The position numbers and the translations under genes were made by a program. Below the pieces are notes generated by a model. The model was not told where the DNA came from. It saw nothing but the letters and a program-made list of their open reading frames with translations, and ran no database searches. DNA of 64,000 nucleotides from Halogranum gelatinilyticum. Lineage in GTDB: Archaea; Halobacteriota; Halobacteria; Halobacteriales; Haloferacaceae. Where the stretch lies: assembly GCF_900103715.1 (NCBI RefSeq), contig NZ_FNHL01000002.1, forward strand, positions 434,001 through 498,000. The letters are read 5' to 3'. Positions 1 to 8,840 of this stretch are shown here, piece by piece. Position 1 is the first letter of the stretch. Each line of letters opens with the position of its first letter.

Positions 1-1257
1 GCGCCCCCACGCGGCGAGGGGCAACAACGAGGCGAGAAGCGACTCTCTGTAGAGCGCGACGACGGCTCCCAGCGAGACGAGAGAGACGGATGTGACGACC
101 GCGGTGGGCGATGCCGAGAACCCGTCGTCGTCACTTCCTTCGGGGGTGACCGTACGGTCACCGTCTTCGCCCCCCGTAGATGTCGCGTTCCGAGCCGTCT
201 CCGTCGGCTCTCGGCTGTCGGTGGTCGGAGAGGCCGTCGAATCCGGTGAATCTGTCGTCGACGTGTCTACTGACGTCGGGGTCGACGTCGGGGTCGAAGT
301 CGTTGTTGGTGTCGACGTCGTTGTTGCTGTCGGTTCGGGGGTCGGTGTCGTTGTTGCAGTCGGTTCGGGAGTCGCCGTCGACCCACTCACTGACATCCCT
401 GGCTCCGTCGGGGTCGGCGTCGGCGTGGAAGTCGTCGTAGCCGTCGCTGTCGGTGTCGATGTTGAAGTCGTCGTGGTCGTGGTTGTCGGAGTCGGCGTCG
501 ACGTGGATGTCGTCGTAGTCGTCGTTGTGGCCGTCGGAGTCGGCGTTGGCGTTGAAGTGGCCGTCGCAGTCGACGTGGCTGTCGCTGTCGCCGTGGAGGA
601 TGTCGTAGTAGTCGCAGTCGTCGTCGATGTGGAGGTCGCCGTAGTCGTAGCTGTCGCAGTCGTCGTCGACGTGGAGGCTGTCGTAGTCGTTGGAGTCGGC
701 GTCGGCGTCGAAGTGGCCGTGGCCGTCGCAGTCGGTGTCTCACTCACGACGCGGAGTGTCGCCGTCGCGGGCTCGTTCGCGCTGGCGGGGTTGATGACCA
801 GCCTGACAAGATACTCTCCCGTCGAGGCCGGATTAGTGACGCCGTCGAGGACGAGGACGATTTCGTCGCCGCTGGTCATCCCATAATTACCGCCGAGCGT
901 GATCTCCAGCGTGTGCGCGGCGGTTTGAATGCTACTGACGTCGCCACGGACACTGACATCTGTGGCCGCTCCGGGTGCGTCGTCGCCACGGTCGATACCG
1001 AACGTGACGATGTCGGGGCGGCCGACGTCGGCGACGTCGGACTGGTCGTAGGCGACCTCGAAGCCGGTCAGTGAGCTGCCTGCGGCGTCGCCGTCGACGG
1101 TTACCGTCGCCGTGTGCTCGGCTTCGGAGCCGGCTGTGTCGGGGGATGCGACGACGGAGGGCGTGGTCGCGGAGTCGACACCGACCGAGAAGGCTGCGAG
1201 GACGACGAGCGTACAGACGGCCAGACAGACCAGTAGCGGCAGGTCTGTGTCTCTCAT
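1..1257 (-). CDS. Thr/Pro-rich cell-surface protein, partial at window edge
   Basis: Reading down from the ATG at 1257, the frame stays open to base 1, giving 419 codons without a stop, so the C-terminus is missing or just beyond the window. It starts with a hydrophobic signal/TM segment (residues about 6-25). A globular extracellular domain of about 150 residues follows, then about 180 residues of almost pure Thr/Ser/Pro/Ala (TATATTTST-type repeats), a Ser/Asp-rich stretch and a C-terminal hydrophobic segment near the edge. This is the usual plan of haloarchaeal secreted proteins whose O-glycosylated Thr-rich stalk spans the S-layer. The antisense strand of the stalk reads as long Val-rich and Arg-rich frames, which are artefacts. 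The function of the globular domain is not recognised. Confidence 0.8.
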   Translation of the reverse strand, partial: MRDTDLPLLVCLAVCTLVVLAAFSVGVDSATTPSVVASPDTAGSEAEHTATVTVDGDAAGSSLTGFEVAYDQSDVADVGRPDIVTFGIDRGDDAPGAATDVSVRGDVSSIQTAAHTLEITLGGNYGMTSGDEIVLVLDGVTNPASTGEYLVRLVINPASANEPATATLRVVSETPTATATATSTPTPTPTTTTASTSTTTATATTTATSTSTTTATTTTSSTATATATSTATATSTPTPTPTATTTTTTTSTSTPTPTTTTTTTSTSTPTATATTTSTPTPTPTEPGMSVSGSTATPEPTATTTPTPEPTATTTSTPTTTSTPTSTPTSVDTSTTDSPDSTASPTTDSREPTETARNATSTGGEDGDRTVTPEGSDDDGFSASPTAVVTSVSLVSLGAVVALYRESLLASLLPLAAWGR

Positions 1258-1360
1258 GTATTGCTCTGTTCCGGCTGGGTGAAATCCCCTGTGGCCGATA
1301 CCGGCAACGCCGTCCGGAGCGCGTCGCAGCCTTATGCAGTTCGGCCGCGTAGAAGAGGCG

Positions 1361-2524
1361 ATGAGCGTCACCACCGACGAACACACACGGATTCGACGGC
1401 TGTGGGTCACACTCGGAGCCGTCTGCGCCCTCCTGCTTCTCGCCGTCGTCTACTCCTTTATCGGAACGTTCGTCTTCGGCGTCTTCGTCTACTACGCGGT
1501 CCGGCCCATCTACCGACGGCTCCGCGGGCGCGTCGCCTCGCCGACGCTCGCTGCCTTCCTCGCGATGTTCCTCCTCGTGCTCCCCGCGCTGGTCATCGTC
1601 GTGGCGACGCTCTCGGTCGCCGTCGAAGAGCTTTCGCGGTTCCTCCAGAGCCGTCAACTCGACGGTCTCCAAGCACAGCTCGCCCCCTCCCTCAACGCCC
1701 TGGTGACGGACGTCGACCTCGAGGCGTTGCTTTCGGGGTCTCTCGACACCGCGACGCTCCTCCAGTCGCTCTCGGTCGCGAGCCAGTCTATCTCGTTCGT
1801 CGGTCTCGGCGCGCTCCACCTGTTCGTCATCCTGGCAGTCGCGTTCTACCTCCTCCGCGACGGCCCCCGACTCGCCGCGCTGTGTCACCAGTGCGTCCCC
1901 GATGCGACTTTCAGCGCGTACGCACACGCGGTCGACCGCGACCTCAAGAACGTCTACTTCGGCAACATCGCCAACGCCGTCTTCACGGGGACCATCGGTG
2001 CCATCACCTACACGCTGCTCAACACCGTCGCGCTTGACGGGTTGGCGATTCCCTACCCCGCGCTCCTCGGACTCCTGACCGGCGTCGCCAGTCTCATCCC
2101 CGTCGTCGGCATGAAACTCGTCTATATCCCGGTCGCGCTCTACCTCGCCGGTCTCGCCGTCGTCAGAGGCCAGACCGAAGCCCTGTGGTTCGTCGTCACC
2201 TTCGCCCTGCTCTCGCTCGTCGTCGTCGATACCATCCCCGACATTGTGCTCAGACCGTTCGTCTCCGGCGGGACGCTCCACAGCGGGACGCTCATGCTGA
2301 CGTACATCTTCGGCTCGCTGCTCTTCGGCTGGTACGGCATCTTCCTCGCGCCGTTGCTCTTGGTCGTCGTCGTCGAGTTCGTCCGGGTCGTGCTACCGAC
2401 GCTGTACGAGTCGTGGGGGGAACCGGTCGACGTCGGCCAGACGAGTCTCCTCGAACCCGCGTGGACAGAGAGAGGGGGAGAGACGGGGCTGGAGAGTGCC
2501 GACGGCGGCTCCGAAACCCACTGA
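1361..2524 (+). CDS. AI-2E/PerM family transporter
   Basis: This 387-residue polytopic membrane protein has the layout of the AI-2E (DUF20/PerM) family. An N-terminal hydrophobic hairpin (about residues 15-50 and 63-85) precedes an amphipathic soluble stretch (about 88-140), and the C-terminal hydrophobic helices include a Gly/Pro-rich stretch ending in WYGIFLAPLLLVVVVEF. Family members are membrane exporters or permeases of varied substrate; the substrate cannot be told here. An in-frame ATG lies 27 bases upstream at 1334, but the ATG at 1361 gives the usual short N-terminus. The gene stands divergently to the surface-protein gene, which starts about 100 bases away. Confidence 0.8.
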   Translation: MSVTTDEHTRIRRLWVTLGAVCALLLLAVVYSFIGTFVFGVFVYYAVRPIYRRLRGRVASPTLAAFLAMFLLVLPALVIVVATLSVAVEELSRFLQSRQLDGLQAQLAPSLNALVTDVDLEALLSGSLDTATLLQSLSVASQSISFVGLGALHLFVILAVAFYLLRDGPRLAALCHQCVPDATFSAYAHAVDRDLKNVYFGNIANAVFTGTIGAITYTLLNTVALDGLAIPYPALLGLLTGVASLIPVVGMKLVYIPVALYLAGLAVVRGQTEALWFVVTFALLSLVVVDTIPDIVLRPFVSGGTLHSGTLMLTYIFGSLLFGWYGIFLAPLLLVVVVEFVRVVLPTLYESWGEPVDVGQTSLLEPAWTERGGETGLESADGGSETH

Positions 2525-2583
2525 GCGGGCGTTGTGTGGATAAGCGTGCGAATAGTTTTCCCTTGAGACGACGACATTTTATC

Positions 2584-3576
2584 ATGGAACGGCGGAAACT
2601 CCTCCTCTCCGGTACTGCACTCATCGCTGCGTTAGCGGGATGCTCGTCGTCGGGGGGAGACCCCCTCCCGACAACGACGACCACCGCGGAACCCACGGCG
2701 ACGCCGACTGCGACGCCGACTCCCGAAGAACCGACCGCGGAGCCGACGCCGACCGATACCCCGGAGCCGACCGACACGGCCGAACCCACGGAGGAGCCGA
2801 CGCCAGCCGGTTCAGAGGCCGCCGCTGCGTCAATCGAGGGCGCGAGACAGGACCTTCGGGAGGCCCACGAGATATACGTCAGGCGTTCGGACGAGAGCGA
2901 CCCGAGTCTCCTCGACATCGACGCCACGTTCGGCTTCCACTTTCCCAGTGTGACGAACGTCGTCCGGAAGGCAGAACGGAAGCTCAACAGGGCCGAGAGG
3001 GAGGGGTCTCGGGCACAGCGGACGACGGTGTCGAAGCTCCGTGGGGTGGCTCTCTTCCTGTCGACGGCGGCGAGAGCACAGGCGAACGTCGGGAGGGCGT
3101 ACGAGGAGTTCGCCGACGGCGCGGACGACCTGATCAGCGGCAGCGACGCCGACGCCGAGATACCAGCAATCGAATCCGAGCTACAGGAGCTGGACGCCCA
3201 TCTGACCACGCTCAACGAGCAGTCTCGGGCGAGTGATTTCGACGCGTTCGACGCCATCTCCGGGTCGGTGATGCGGCGGAAGATCGAACAGTTCGAGCGG
3301 GAACGAAGCTCGCTACAGCTCTTCGTGACGCTCTTCGCCGACTTCCAGGAGGGGATCGAGCAGTACGAGGACGCCGAATCCGAGTACCACGACGGGGACG
3401 ACGACGACGCGGTGGCGATTGCGAGAGGAGTCAGCGACCTGTTCGAGGGAATCGTCGACGAGATCGACGAGGCTGAGTTGGCAGACTCGGTCGCGGACGT
3501 CGCAGACGCAGTCCGCACGGAGGCCGAAAACTGGGTCACCAGGGCGGACGACCTCGCCGACGAGGCGGCCGCCTGA
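2584..3576 (+). CDS. Secreted lipoprotein with Thr/Pro/Glu-rich linker
   Basis: This 330-residue protein begins MERRKLLLSG and ends its leader with the lipobox LAGC, placing the lipidated Cys at residue 20. A linker rich in Thr, Pro, Glu and Ala (about residues 24-75) precedes an acidic, helical domain without recognisable catalytic motifs (about 78-330). The plan is that of haloarchaeal surface lipoproteins held in the membrane by a lipid and kept away from it by a glycosylated linker. An ATG at the lipoprotein leader is preferred over the longer upstream frame, which overlaps the permease gene. Its role is unknown. Confidence 0.8.
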   Translation: MERRKLLLSGTALIAALAGCSSSGGDPLPTTTTTAEPTATPTATPTPEEPTAEPTPTDTPEPTDTAEPTEEPTPAGSEAAAASIEGARQDLREAHEIYVRRSDESDPSLLDIDATFGFHFPSVTNVVRKAERKLNRAEREGSRAQRTTVSKLRGVALFLSTAARAQANVGRAYEEFADGADDLISGSDADAEIPAIESELQELDAHLTTLNEQSRASDFDAFDAISGSVMRRKIEQFERERSSLQLFVTLFADFQEGIEQYEDAESEYHDGDDDDAVAIARGVSDLFEGIVDEIDEAELADSVADVADAVRTEAENWVTRADDLADEAAA

Positions 3577-3652
3577 GCCGACACATGGTCTGAAACCGCG
3601 AGCAACGCGGTTCGAGAGACTGACGACTCGGGGGCGTAGAGAAGTCGAAAAG

Positions 3653-3831
3653 TGCCCGGGGTGGGCTCCGAACCCACGATCTCCGCATGTCCCAGGTCCG
3701 AGGCTCGGCAGTCCTCTATGGGACGGAGGCTTCCAAGGCGGTTACCGCACCGAAGCTCGTTTGCCGCGTCGGCGAGGCCGACGCAACGAACCCTATGAGT
3801 GCGGCGCTATGTCCAGCTAAGCCACCCGGGC
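3653..3831 (-). tRNA. tRNA-Met(CAU), elongator, with intron
   Basis: Read on the minus strand, the acceptor arms GCCCGGG (3825-3831) and CCCGGGC (3654-3660) pair perfectly. A D arm follows, then the anticodon stem CCGCA/TGCGG, the loop CTCATA with anticodon CAT, and the T arm GTGGG-TTCGGAG-CCCAC. The discriminator is A at 3653 and CCA is not encoded. The 3-prime half of the anticodon arm resumes at 3688, so about 105 bases (3689-3793) form an intron after position 37, the canonical archaeal site. The mature tRNA is about 74 nt. Elongator tRNA-Met is one of the few haloarchaeal tRNAs known to carry an intron. A TATA-like GCTTAAAG lies upstream near 3862-3869. Confidence 0.93.
3689..3793 (-). 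other. tRNA-Met intron
   Basis: About 105 bases interrupt the anticodon loop directly after the base 3-prime to the CAT anticodon. The insert holds a perfect 8-bp hairpin (GCGTCGGC/GCCGACGC around 3766-3784) and other G+C-rich stems. I did not find clear C and D boxes. It would be removed by the archaeal splicing endonuclease at a bulge-helix-bulge formed with the anticodon stem. The exact ends could shift by a base or two. Confidence 0.8.
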
Positions 3832-3970
3832 TCACCCTTACGTACCGCGATGATACTCTTTAAGCTTCTCATATCGCCCGCCATCGCCAGCTGCTCACAC
3901 AGCTGACTCTCCCTTTCGCTCCGGGTCGGCACCCCTCGGTTTTATCTCCCCACACCGGCTCTCACCTGGC

Positions 3971-5023
3971 ATGAGCCTACCGGAACTCGTCCAATCACAG
4001 CTGGGCGACGAGTCCGTCGCCGCCCGCGTCACGCTCGGTGGCGAGGACGAGCTGTTCGTCACACCGACGCGAACGCTCATCTACCGTGCGGAGGGACTGC
4101 TGTCGGACGAATCCGTCGAGGAATACGGCCACGACGCCGAACGGCTGCTCGTCTCGGAGGGTCGTCGCAAGTCGAAGATCACCCTCGACTACGGTCTCGA
4201 CGGCGAGGAAACCTTCGCGGTTCCCTCGAAGCGACTGTCGGACGCCCTCCATCCCGTCCTCGCGGGGATTCTCAACGCTGCAGGCATCACCGACCCTGGC
4301 GAGACGGTGAAACACACCTTCCAGTTCAGCGAGCTGACGCTCGTCATCACCAGCGCGCGCGTCGTCAAACATATCGGCAATGCCGTCTGGGACGAGGACT
4401 TCGAGGAGTTCCACTACGACGACGTGACCGACCTCGACTTCGAGGACGGCAGCGTCGCGACGACAGTCGTCCTTACGACCGGCGACCGCCAAGAGCGGTT
4501 CAAGACGCCGAACGAGAACGCCCGCGCCGTCCGCGAGGGGCTGACCGAGGCCCTGCTCGCGCACTACGACGTCGCCAGCTTAGAGGAGTTCCGCGTCACC
4601 GCCACGCCCGACGAGGACGAGGAACCGCCCGAACGCGACAACGTCGACTTCGGCGACGGTCCCGACCCGCTCAGTGCGAACCCCGGCGAACTGTCGGAGG
4701 CACCGAAGAACGCGACGCGGACCGACGAGGAGCCGACCGGGAACGGTGCGGATGCGGACCTCGACTCGCCCGCGGCCGTGGCGGAGTCGCTCGAACAGCC
4801 CGCGGGGACGGCCACTGGCGCGGAAGCGGCCACCGCCTCCGACGGCACGGACGAGACAGGCGGCTTCGACGGCTCGGGCTTCGAATCGGCCGTCGAGCAG
4901 GACGGCCGCGTTGCCGACGAGCTCGCAGCGCTCACCGAGGCGGTCGAACAGCAGAACCGCGAACTGCGAAAACAGCGCGAGACGATGACTCAACTCATCG
5001 AAGAGCTGCGACAGGGTCGTTAG
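3971..5023 (+). CDS. Haloarchaeal conserved protein, DUF7115-like, with C-terminal coiled coil
   Basis: This 350-residue soluble acidic protein starts with a beta-rich globular part (about residues 1-205) that looks like two tandem PH-like halves, judging from the alternating short strands and phrases such as TRTLIYRAEG and TSARVVKHIG. A low-complexity Asp/Glu/Ala-rich linker follows (about 210-310), and the last 35 residues form a heptad-patterned coiled coil with several Gln and Arg. I recall this architecture from haloarchaeal proteins of the DUF7115 type. No function is established. The gene ends head-on with the next gene, the two stop codons overlapping at 5020-5023. Confidence 0.65.
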   Translation: MSLPELVQSQLGDESVAARVTLGGEDELFVTPTRTLIYRAEGLLSDESVEEYGHDAERLLVSEGRRKSKITLDYGLDGEETFAVPSKRLSDALHPVLAGILNAAGITDPGETVKHTFQFSELTLVITSARVVKHIGNAVWDEDFEEFHYDDVTDLDFEDGSVATTVVLTTGDRQERFKTPNENARAVREGLTEALLAHYDVASLEEFRVTATPDEDEEPPERDNVDFGDGPDPLSANPGELSEAPKNATRTDEEPTGNGADADLDSPAAVAESLEQPAGTATGAEAATASDGTDETGGFDGSGFESAVEQDGRVADELAALTEAVEQQNRELRKQRETMTQLIEELRQGR

Positions 5024-5400
5024 GACTCCCGCCCAGTCACCTTCCGGATACACGACGAGCCGAACGGTCCCAACTCTCCCGACTCGAATTTGATGAAGTG
5101 GCCCGTCGACAGCCCACAGCCACAGCGCCGACACTCGAAGTCGCCCTCTTTCGTGACGACCTGACTCTCGAAGCGGACGAACGTCCCGCCGCGTCGCGTC
5201 CGGAGTCGCCCGTCCTCGCGTTCGAGGATGCCGCGTTTCTCGGCCTCGTCGAGGACCGTCCGGGTCAGCGTCGGGTTCGTCGTCACCGTCTCGATGCGGT
5301 CGACGGCCTCGGCGATGCTCAGCTCGTCGAGTTCTAAATGTGCGAGCAGGTCGAGCGCGAGTTCGACCTTCGCCGCCGAGTCGTCGGGGTCCGCTGTCAC
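5020..5400 (-). CDS. DUF5830 family zinc-finger-like protein
   Basis: The product has about 126 residues. The first 65 residues resemble a small winged-helix unit, with phrases such as LSIAEAVDRIETVTTNP. The C-terminal half holds CRRCGCGLSTGHFIKFE followed by a Cys in FGSSC, a likely zinc-binding ribbon. This matches the haloarchaeal DUF5830 family as I know it. The GTG at 5400 is chosen because the longer frame upstream is Arg/Pro-rich and unlike coding sequence. Nucleic-acid binding is an inference from the fold. Confidence 0.7.
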   Translation of the reverse strand: MTADPDDSAAKVELALDLLAHLELDELSIAEAVDRIETVTTNPTLTRTVLDEAEKRGILEREDGRLRTRRGGTFVRFESQVVTKEGDFECRRCGCGLSTGHFIKFESGELGPFGSSCIRKVTGRES

Positions 5401-5529
5401 GGTCGGCGATATTCCCGCGGCGCGCTTAACGATTGCGCGACGGCGGAGTGTCACGGCTGGTGGCTCGGGTCGACAACGGGGCCGACTCGGAGGCACAAAG
5501 CGTTTGCCGCGGCGTGACAGAGTGGAGGT

Positions 5530-6204
5530 ATGAACCGACGGACACGGCTGGCACTGGGTGTCGGTACCCTGCTGGTCGTCGCCGTCGCCGCCCTCCTCAC
5601 GTCGCCCGCAGCGGTCCTCGAACGGCTGTCATGGCTCGCGGCCAACCCCCTGCTGTTCGCGGCCGTCCTTCTCGGCGTCTCGGTCGTCCGGCCGTTTCTC
5701 GCCTGGCCGACGACGCTCTTGGCCGTGGCCGCGGGATACGGCTTCGGGCTGGTCGGTGGGACCGCCTTCGCGCTCCTGTTGATGACCGTCACCGCGCTCC
5801 CGCCGTTCCTCCTCGCTCGTCGCGCACGCGGCTCGGGTGCCGGACGGCTGACTGCGGCCTCCGAGGGCTTCGTCCGGCGCACGGGCGACTTCCGGAGCGT
5901 CGCCGCGAGCCGCTTCCTCCCGGCACCTTCGGACGTCGTCTCCGTCGCCGCTGGCGTTGCCAACGTCGCTGTCGGTCCGTTCCTCCTCGGAACCGCTGTC
6001 GGCGAACTGCCGTGGGCCGTCGCGGGCGTCCTCGTCGGCTCGTCCCTCGACGGCCTCTCGGCCGGTTCGCTGGCGGCCGTCGTCGACACGCGTCTCGTCC
6101 TCGCAATCGCGGTGCTCGGGGTGCTCGGTCTCGCTGGCCCGGTCTACCGCCACGTCGTCGCCGACGGGGCTGGCGACGGCGACTCGGCGAGTCAGCGGCT
6201 GTAA
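5530..6204 (+). CDS. TVP38/TMEM64 (DedA-like, SNARE-associated) membrane protein
   Basis: This 224-residue integral membrane protein has about six hydrophobic segments. The central region from the WPTTLLAVAAGYGFG motif to the RFLPAPSDVVSVAAGV motif is the SNARE-associated/VTT domain signature. Family members (DedA, TVP38, TMEM41/VMP1) are lipid scramblase-like proteins or transporters in the cytoplasmic membrane. Length is normal for the archaeal members. The gene is transcribed away from the DUF5830 gene. No neighbour suggests a specific substrate. Confidence 0.8.
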   Translation: MNRRTRLALGVGTLLVVAVAALLTSPAAVLERLSWLAANPLLFAAVLLGVSVVRPFLAWPTTLLAVAAGYGFGLVGGTAFALLLMTVTALPPFLLARRARGSGAGRLTAASEGFVRRTGDFRSVAASRFLPAPSDVVSVAAGVANVAVGPFLLGTAVGELPWAVAGVLVGSSLDGLSAGSLAAVVDTRLVLAIAVLGVLGLAGPVYRHVVADGAGDGDSASQRL

Positions 6205-6257
6205 GTGACTGACACGCTCGGGCAAGGGATTTTAAACGGGACCGTGTCCGTCGAAGT

Positions 6258-6893
6258 ATGTTCCCCGAAGTCGTCGAGACAGAGCGTCTCAGGTTGGAGC
6301 GGTTCAGCCGCGAGACGGTCGACACTCTCGACCTCTACGAGTACACCGCGAAGGCGGACAGCATCGAAGAGGAGACGCAGTACGTCACTTGGGACCCGCA
6401 CACCACGCCGAAGGAGACGTGGGACTTCCTGACGGGGATGGAAGAGGCGTGGGACGACCGGGAGAACGCGACGTACGCGATCTTCCCGAAGGCGGGCGAG
6501 GACGGCGCGGGCGAGTTCGCCGGAAACACTGGCTTCGACATCGACTGGGAGAAGCGCAAAGCCACCCTCGGAATCTGGCTCCGCAAGCCCTTCTGGGGGC
6601 GTGGCTACTCAGGTGAGCGCGCCGGAGCGCTCTTCCAACTCGCGTTCGACCGGCTGGACCTCGAAGTCGTCGACGTCGGCCACGTTCCGGACAACGACAA
6701 GTCGCGGCGAGCAATCGAGAAATATATCGACAGCTACGGTGGCCGTCACGACGGCATCCTCCGCAACTGGCAGTTGACGGCCGACGGCGACCCGGTCGAC
6801 CTCGAACTCTACTCGGTCTCCCAAACGGAGTGGCGCGAAGTCGTCGGCGACGAGCGCGAGGCGACGTTTCTCGAGGAGAGGGACGATGAGTGA
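6258..6893 (+). CDS. GNAT N-acetyltransferase, RimJ/RimL type (copy 1)
   Basis: This 211-residue protein opens with VVETERLRLERFSRE, the typical first strand of RimJ/RimL-like GNAT enzymes. Its acetyl-CoA-binding motif is WGRGYSGERA (about residues 113-122), and GHVPDNDKSRRAIEKY, the usual motif B, follows. It should transfer an acetyl group from acetyl-CoA to an amine, possibly a protein N-terminus, in the cytoplasm. The last eight bases overlap the start of a paralogue with the same length and closely similar motifs, so the pair arose by tandem duplication and is probably co-translated. Confidence 0.85.
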   Translation: MFPEVVETERLRLERFSRETVDTLDLYEYTAKADSIEEETQYVTWDPHTTPKETWDFLTGMEEAWDDRENATYAIFPKAGEDGAGEFAGNTGFDIDWEKRKATLGIWLRKPFWGRGYSGERAGALFQLAFDRLDLEVVDVGHVPDNDKSRRAIEKYIDSYGGRHDGILRNWQLTADGDPVDLELYSVSQTEWREVVGDEREATFLEERDDE

Positions 6894-7521
6894 CCTCTTT
6901 CCGACCTACGTCGAGAGCGAGCGGCTCCGATACGACCCACTGCACGAGTCCATCGACGCGCTCGACCTCTACGACTACCACCGAAGCGGCGAACTGGACG
7001 CCGTGCTGCAACCCCTCGGCGAGACGCCGCACGCGACGCCGAAGGAGACGTGGGACGAATTGGACGGGGTACGCGAGCGCTGGGACGAGGGTAAGAAGGC
7101 CAGTTACGCCATCACGCGGAAGGAGGACGGCGGCGGAGCGGAGGGCGAGTTCGTCGGCGTCGCCGAACTCTGGATGGAGTGGGATTACTCTCGAACGTCG
7201 CTCGGGACGTGGATTCGCAAGCCCTTCTGGGGCCGTGGCTACGCGGGCGAGCGGGCGGGAGCGATGCTCGTCGTCGCCTTCGAGTGTCTCGATCTGGCCC
7301 TCGTCGACGTCGGCCACGAACCCGGCAACGAACAGTCGCGACGAGCTATCGAGAAATACGTCCAGCAGTACGGCGGCCAACACGACGCGTCGGTTCGCAA
7401 CTGGCTCCCGCCAGGTGATTCGGGGGGACCGCGCGACCTCGAACGCTACAGCATCTCGCAGAAACAGTGGCGCGCGAACGTCGGCGACGACGAGTTGGCG
7501 AGCGTCGTCGTCGAGCGATAG
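6886..7521 (+). CDS. GNAT N-acetyltransferase, RimJ/RimL type (copy 2)
   Basis: This 211-residue protein is a paralogue of the preceding gene. Both share the phrases RKPFWGRGY(S/A)GERAGA and SRRAIEKY, and both have PKETWD near residue 51. It starts within the end of copy 1, eight bases before that gene stops. The N-terminal substrate side (SERLRYDPLHESID) differs more than the acetyl-CoA site, which suggests a changed substrate. The actual substrate is not known. Confidence 0.85.
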   Translation: MSDLFPTYVESERLRYDPLHESIDALDLYDYHRSGELDAVLQPLGETPHATPKETWDELDGVRERWDEGKKASYAITRKEDGGGAEGEFVGVAELWMEWDYSRTSLGTWIRKPFWGRGYAGERAGAMLVVAFECLDLALVDVGHEPGNEQSRRAIEKYVQQYGGQHDASVRNWLPPGDSGGPRDLERYSISQKQWRANVGDDELASVVVER

Positions 7522-7549
7522 TCCGGACGACGTTGTAACCCGGACGACG

Positions 7550-8737
7550 TTACTCGTCGGACGCGCCCGGAACCGCACCGGCGACGACCTCGCCGCCCTT
7601 CAGGACGGCCGTCGGATTGTTGAGCAGCGTCAGGTCGTCGGTCACGTCGCCCTCGACGAGGAGCAGGTCGGCGTAGGTTCCCGCTTCGAGGGTCCCCGAG
7701 CCGTCCAGGCCGACGACCGCGGCGGCCGTCTCGGTCATCGCGCGGATGGCTTCGGCGGGGGCCATCCCGTAGTTAGCCATGAACTCGACCTCGGAGGCGT
7801 TCGCGCCGTGGTAGTTGAACGGCGTCCCGGCGTCGGTGCCTCCGGCGATACGGACCCCTGCGTCGAGTGCTTTCTCGAACGACTGGATGTGCCGCTCGTA
7901 GACGTGGCGGGTCTTTCGCGCGCTCTCCTCGGTCGCCATCTCCATGTTGCGGACGATGTAGTACGGCGCGGAGAGCGTCGGGACGAGCGTCACGTCGTGC
8001 TCCAAGAACAGTTCGACGGCCTCGTCGTCAAGGAAGGTGCCGTGTTCGACGGTGTCGACTCCGGCTCGAATCGCGGCTTTCGCCCCCTCGGCACCGTGGA
8101 CGTGGGTCGCCGCGTGGACGCCTTGGCGGTGGGCCTCGTCGACGAGCGCGTCGATTTCGGCGTAGGTCATCGCGACCGCGTCCGGGTCGGTCCCGGGCGT
8201 CGTCACCCCGCCGGTCGTCATGAACTTGATGAACTCCGCCCCCCGTTTGGTCTGCTCGCGGACCGCCCGGCGGGCGTCGTTCGGGCCGGTGATCTCCCGG
8301 CCGAGATGGTGGCCGTGGCCCCCGGTGATGGTGATCGAGCGGCAGTTGGCGACCGTCCGCGGGCCGGGAATATCCCCCGCCTCGATGGCGTCTCTGACGT
8401 GCGGGTCGACGTCGCGGGCACCCATCGCCCGGACGCCGGTGATACCGGCTTCGAGCGTCTTGCGGGCGTTGCGAGCCTCGGCGAGCGCGAGTTCGGCGTC
8501 CGTCATGCCGACGACGTCTTCGACACTGCGCTCGCCGGAGAGCGAGTAGTGGATGTGGGCGTCGACGAGTCCCGGCAGAACAGAGTAGCCCGGCAGAGAG
8601 ACAGCAGGCCCGTCCGCAGCAGCAGTCACGTCGTCGGCGTCGCCGACGGCCGTAATCGTTCCCGACTCCGTGTCGACGGCGACCGCACCCCTGTGTGCCT
8701 CGCCGCCGTCGACCAGCGTCACGTCACGGAGAATCAT
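7550..8737 (-). CDS. Metal-dependent amidohydrolase, imidazolonepropionase/prolidase-like
   Basis: This 395-residue enzyme has all ligands of a binuclear amidohydrolase: H61-I-H63 in DAHIHYS, K171 (the candidate carbamylated Lys in EFIKFMTTGG), H212 in THVHG, H232 in VEHGTF and D302 in GTDAGTP. N- and C-terminal beta-sandwich segments flank the barrel. Homologues hydrolyse cyclic amides or the C-terminal bond of dipeptides such as Xaa-Arg or Xaa-Pro. The substrate cannot be decided here. The ATG at 8737 is preferred because it directly precedes the ILRDVTLVDG strand. There is no hut-type neighbour, so a role in histidine degradation is not supported. Confidence 0.85.
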   Translation of the reverse strand: MILRDVTLVDGGEAHRGAVAVDTESGTITAVGDADDVTAAADGPAVSLPGYSVLPGLVDAHIHYSLSGERSVEDVVGMTDAELALAEARNARKTLEAGITGVRAMGARDVDPHVRDAIEAGDIPGPRTVANCRSITITGGHGHHLGREITGPNDARRAVREQTKRGAEFIKFMTTGGVTTPGTDPDAVAMTYAEIDALVDEAHRQGVHAATHVHGAEGAKAAIRAGVDTVEHGTFLDDEAVELFLEHDVTLVPTLSAPYYIVRNMEMATEESARKTRHVYERHIQSFEKALDAGVRIAGGTDAGTPFNYHGANASEVEFMANYGMAPAEAIRAMTETAAAVVGLDGSGTLEAGTYADLLLVEGDVTDDLTLLNNPTAVLKGGEVVAGAVPGASDE

Positions 8738-8840
8738 GGTCGCGTTTTCCACCGCGCGGGCTTGAATCTGTCCGAACGCCCCGAGACGTGTCGGCGAGAC
8801 GGCCAACGCTTATTTCCACCTGCGCCGACCAACATGAAAC

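Noticed and set aside
92-886. Long Val/Gly/Asp-rich plus-strand frame and matching Arg-rich frames
   Set aside because: They are antisense shadows of the Thr-rich stalk of the surface protein read from 1257 to the window start.
932-2281. Long minus-strand frame of about 450 codons opposite the permease gene
   Set aside because: It is Glu/Arg/Asp-rich with no domain signal and overlaps two better genes; it is a composition artefact.
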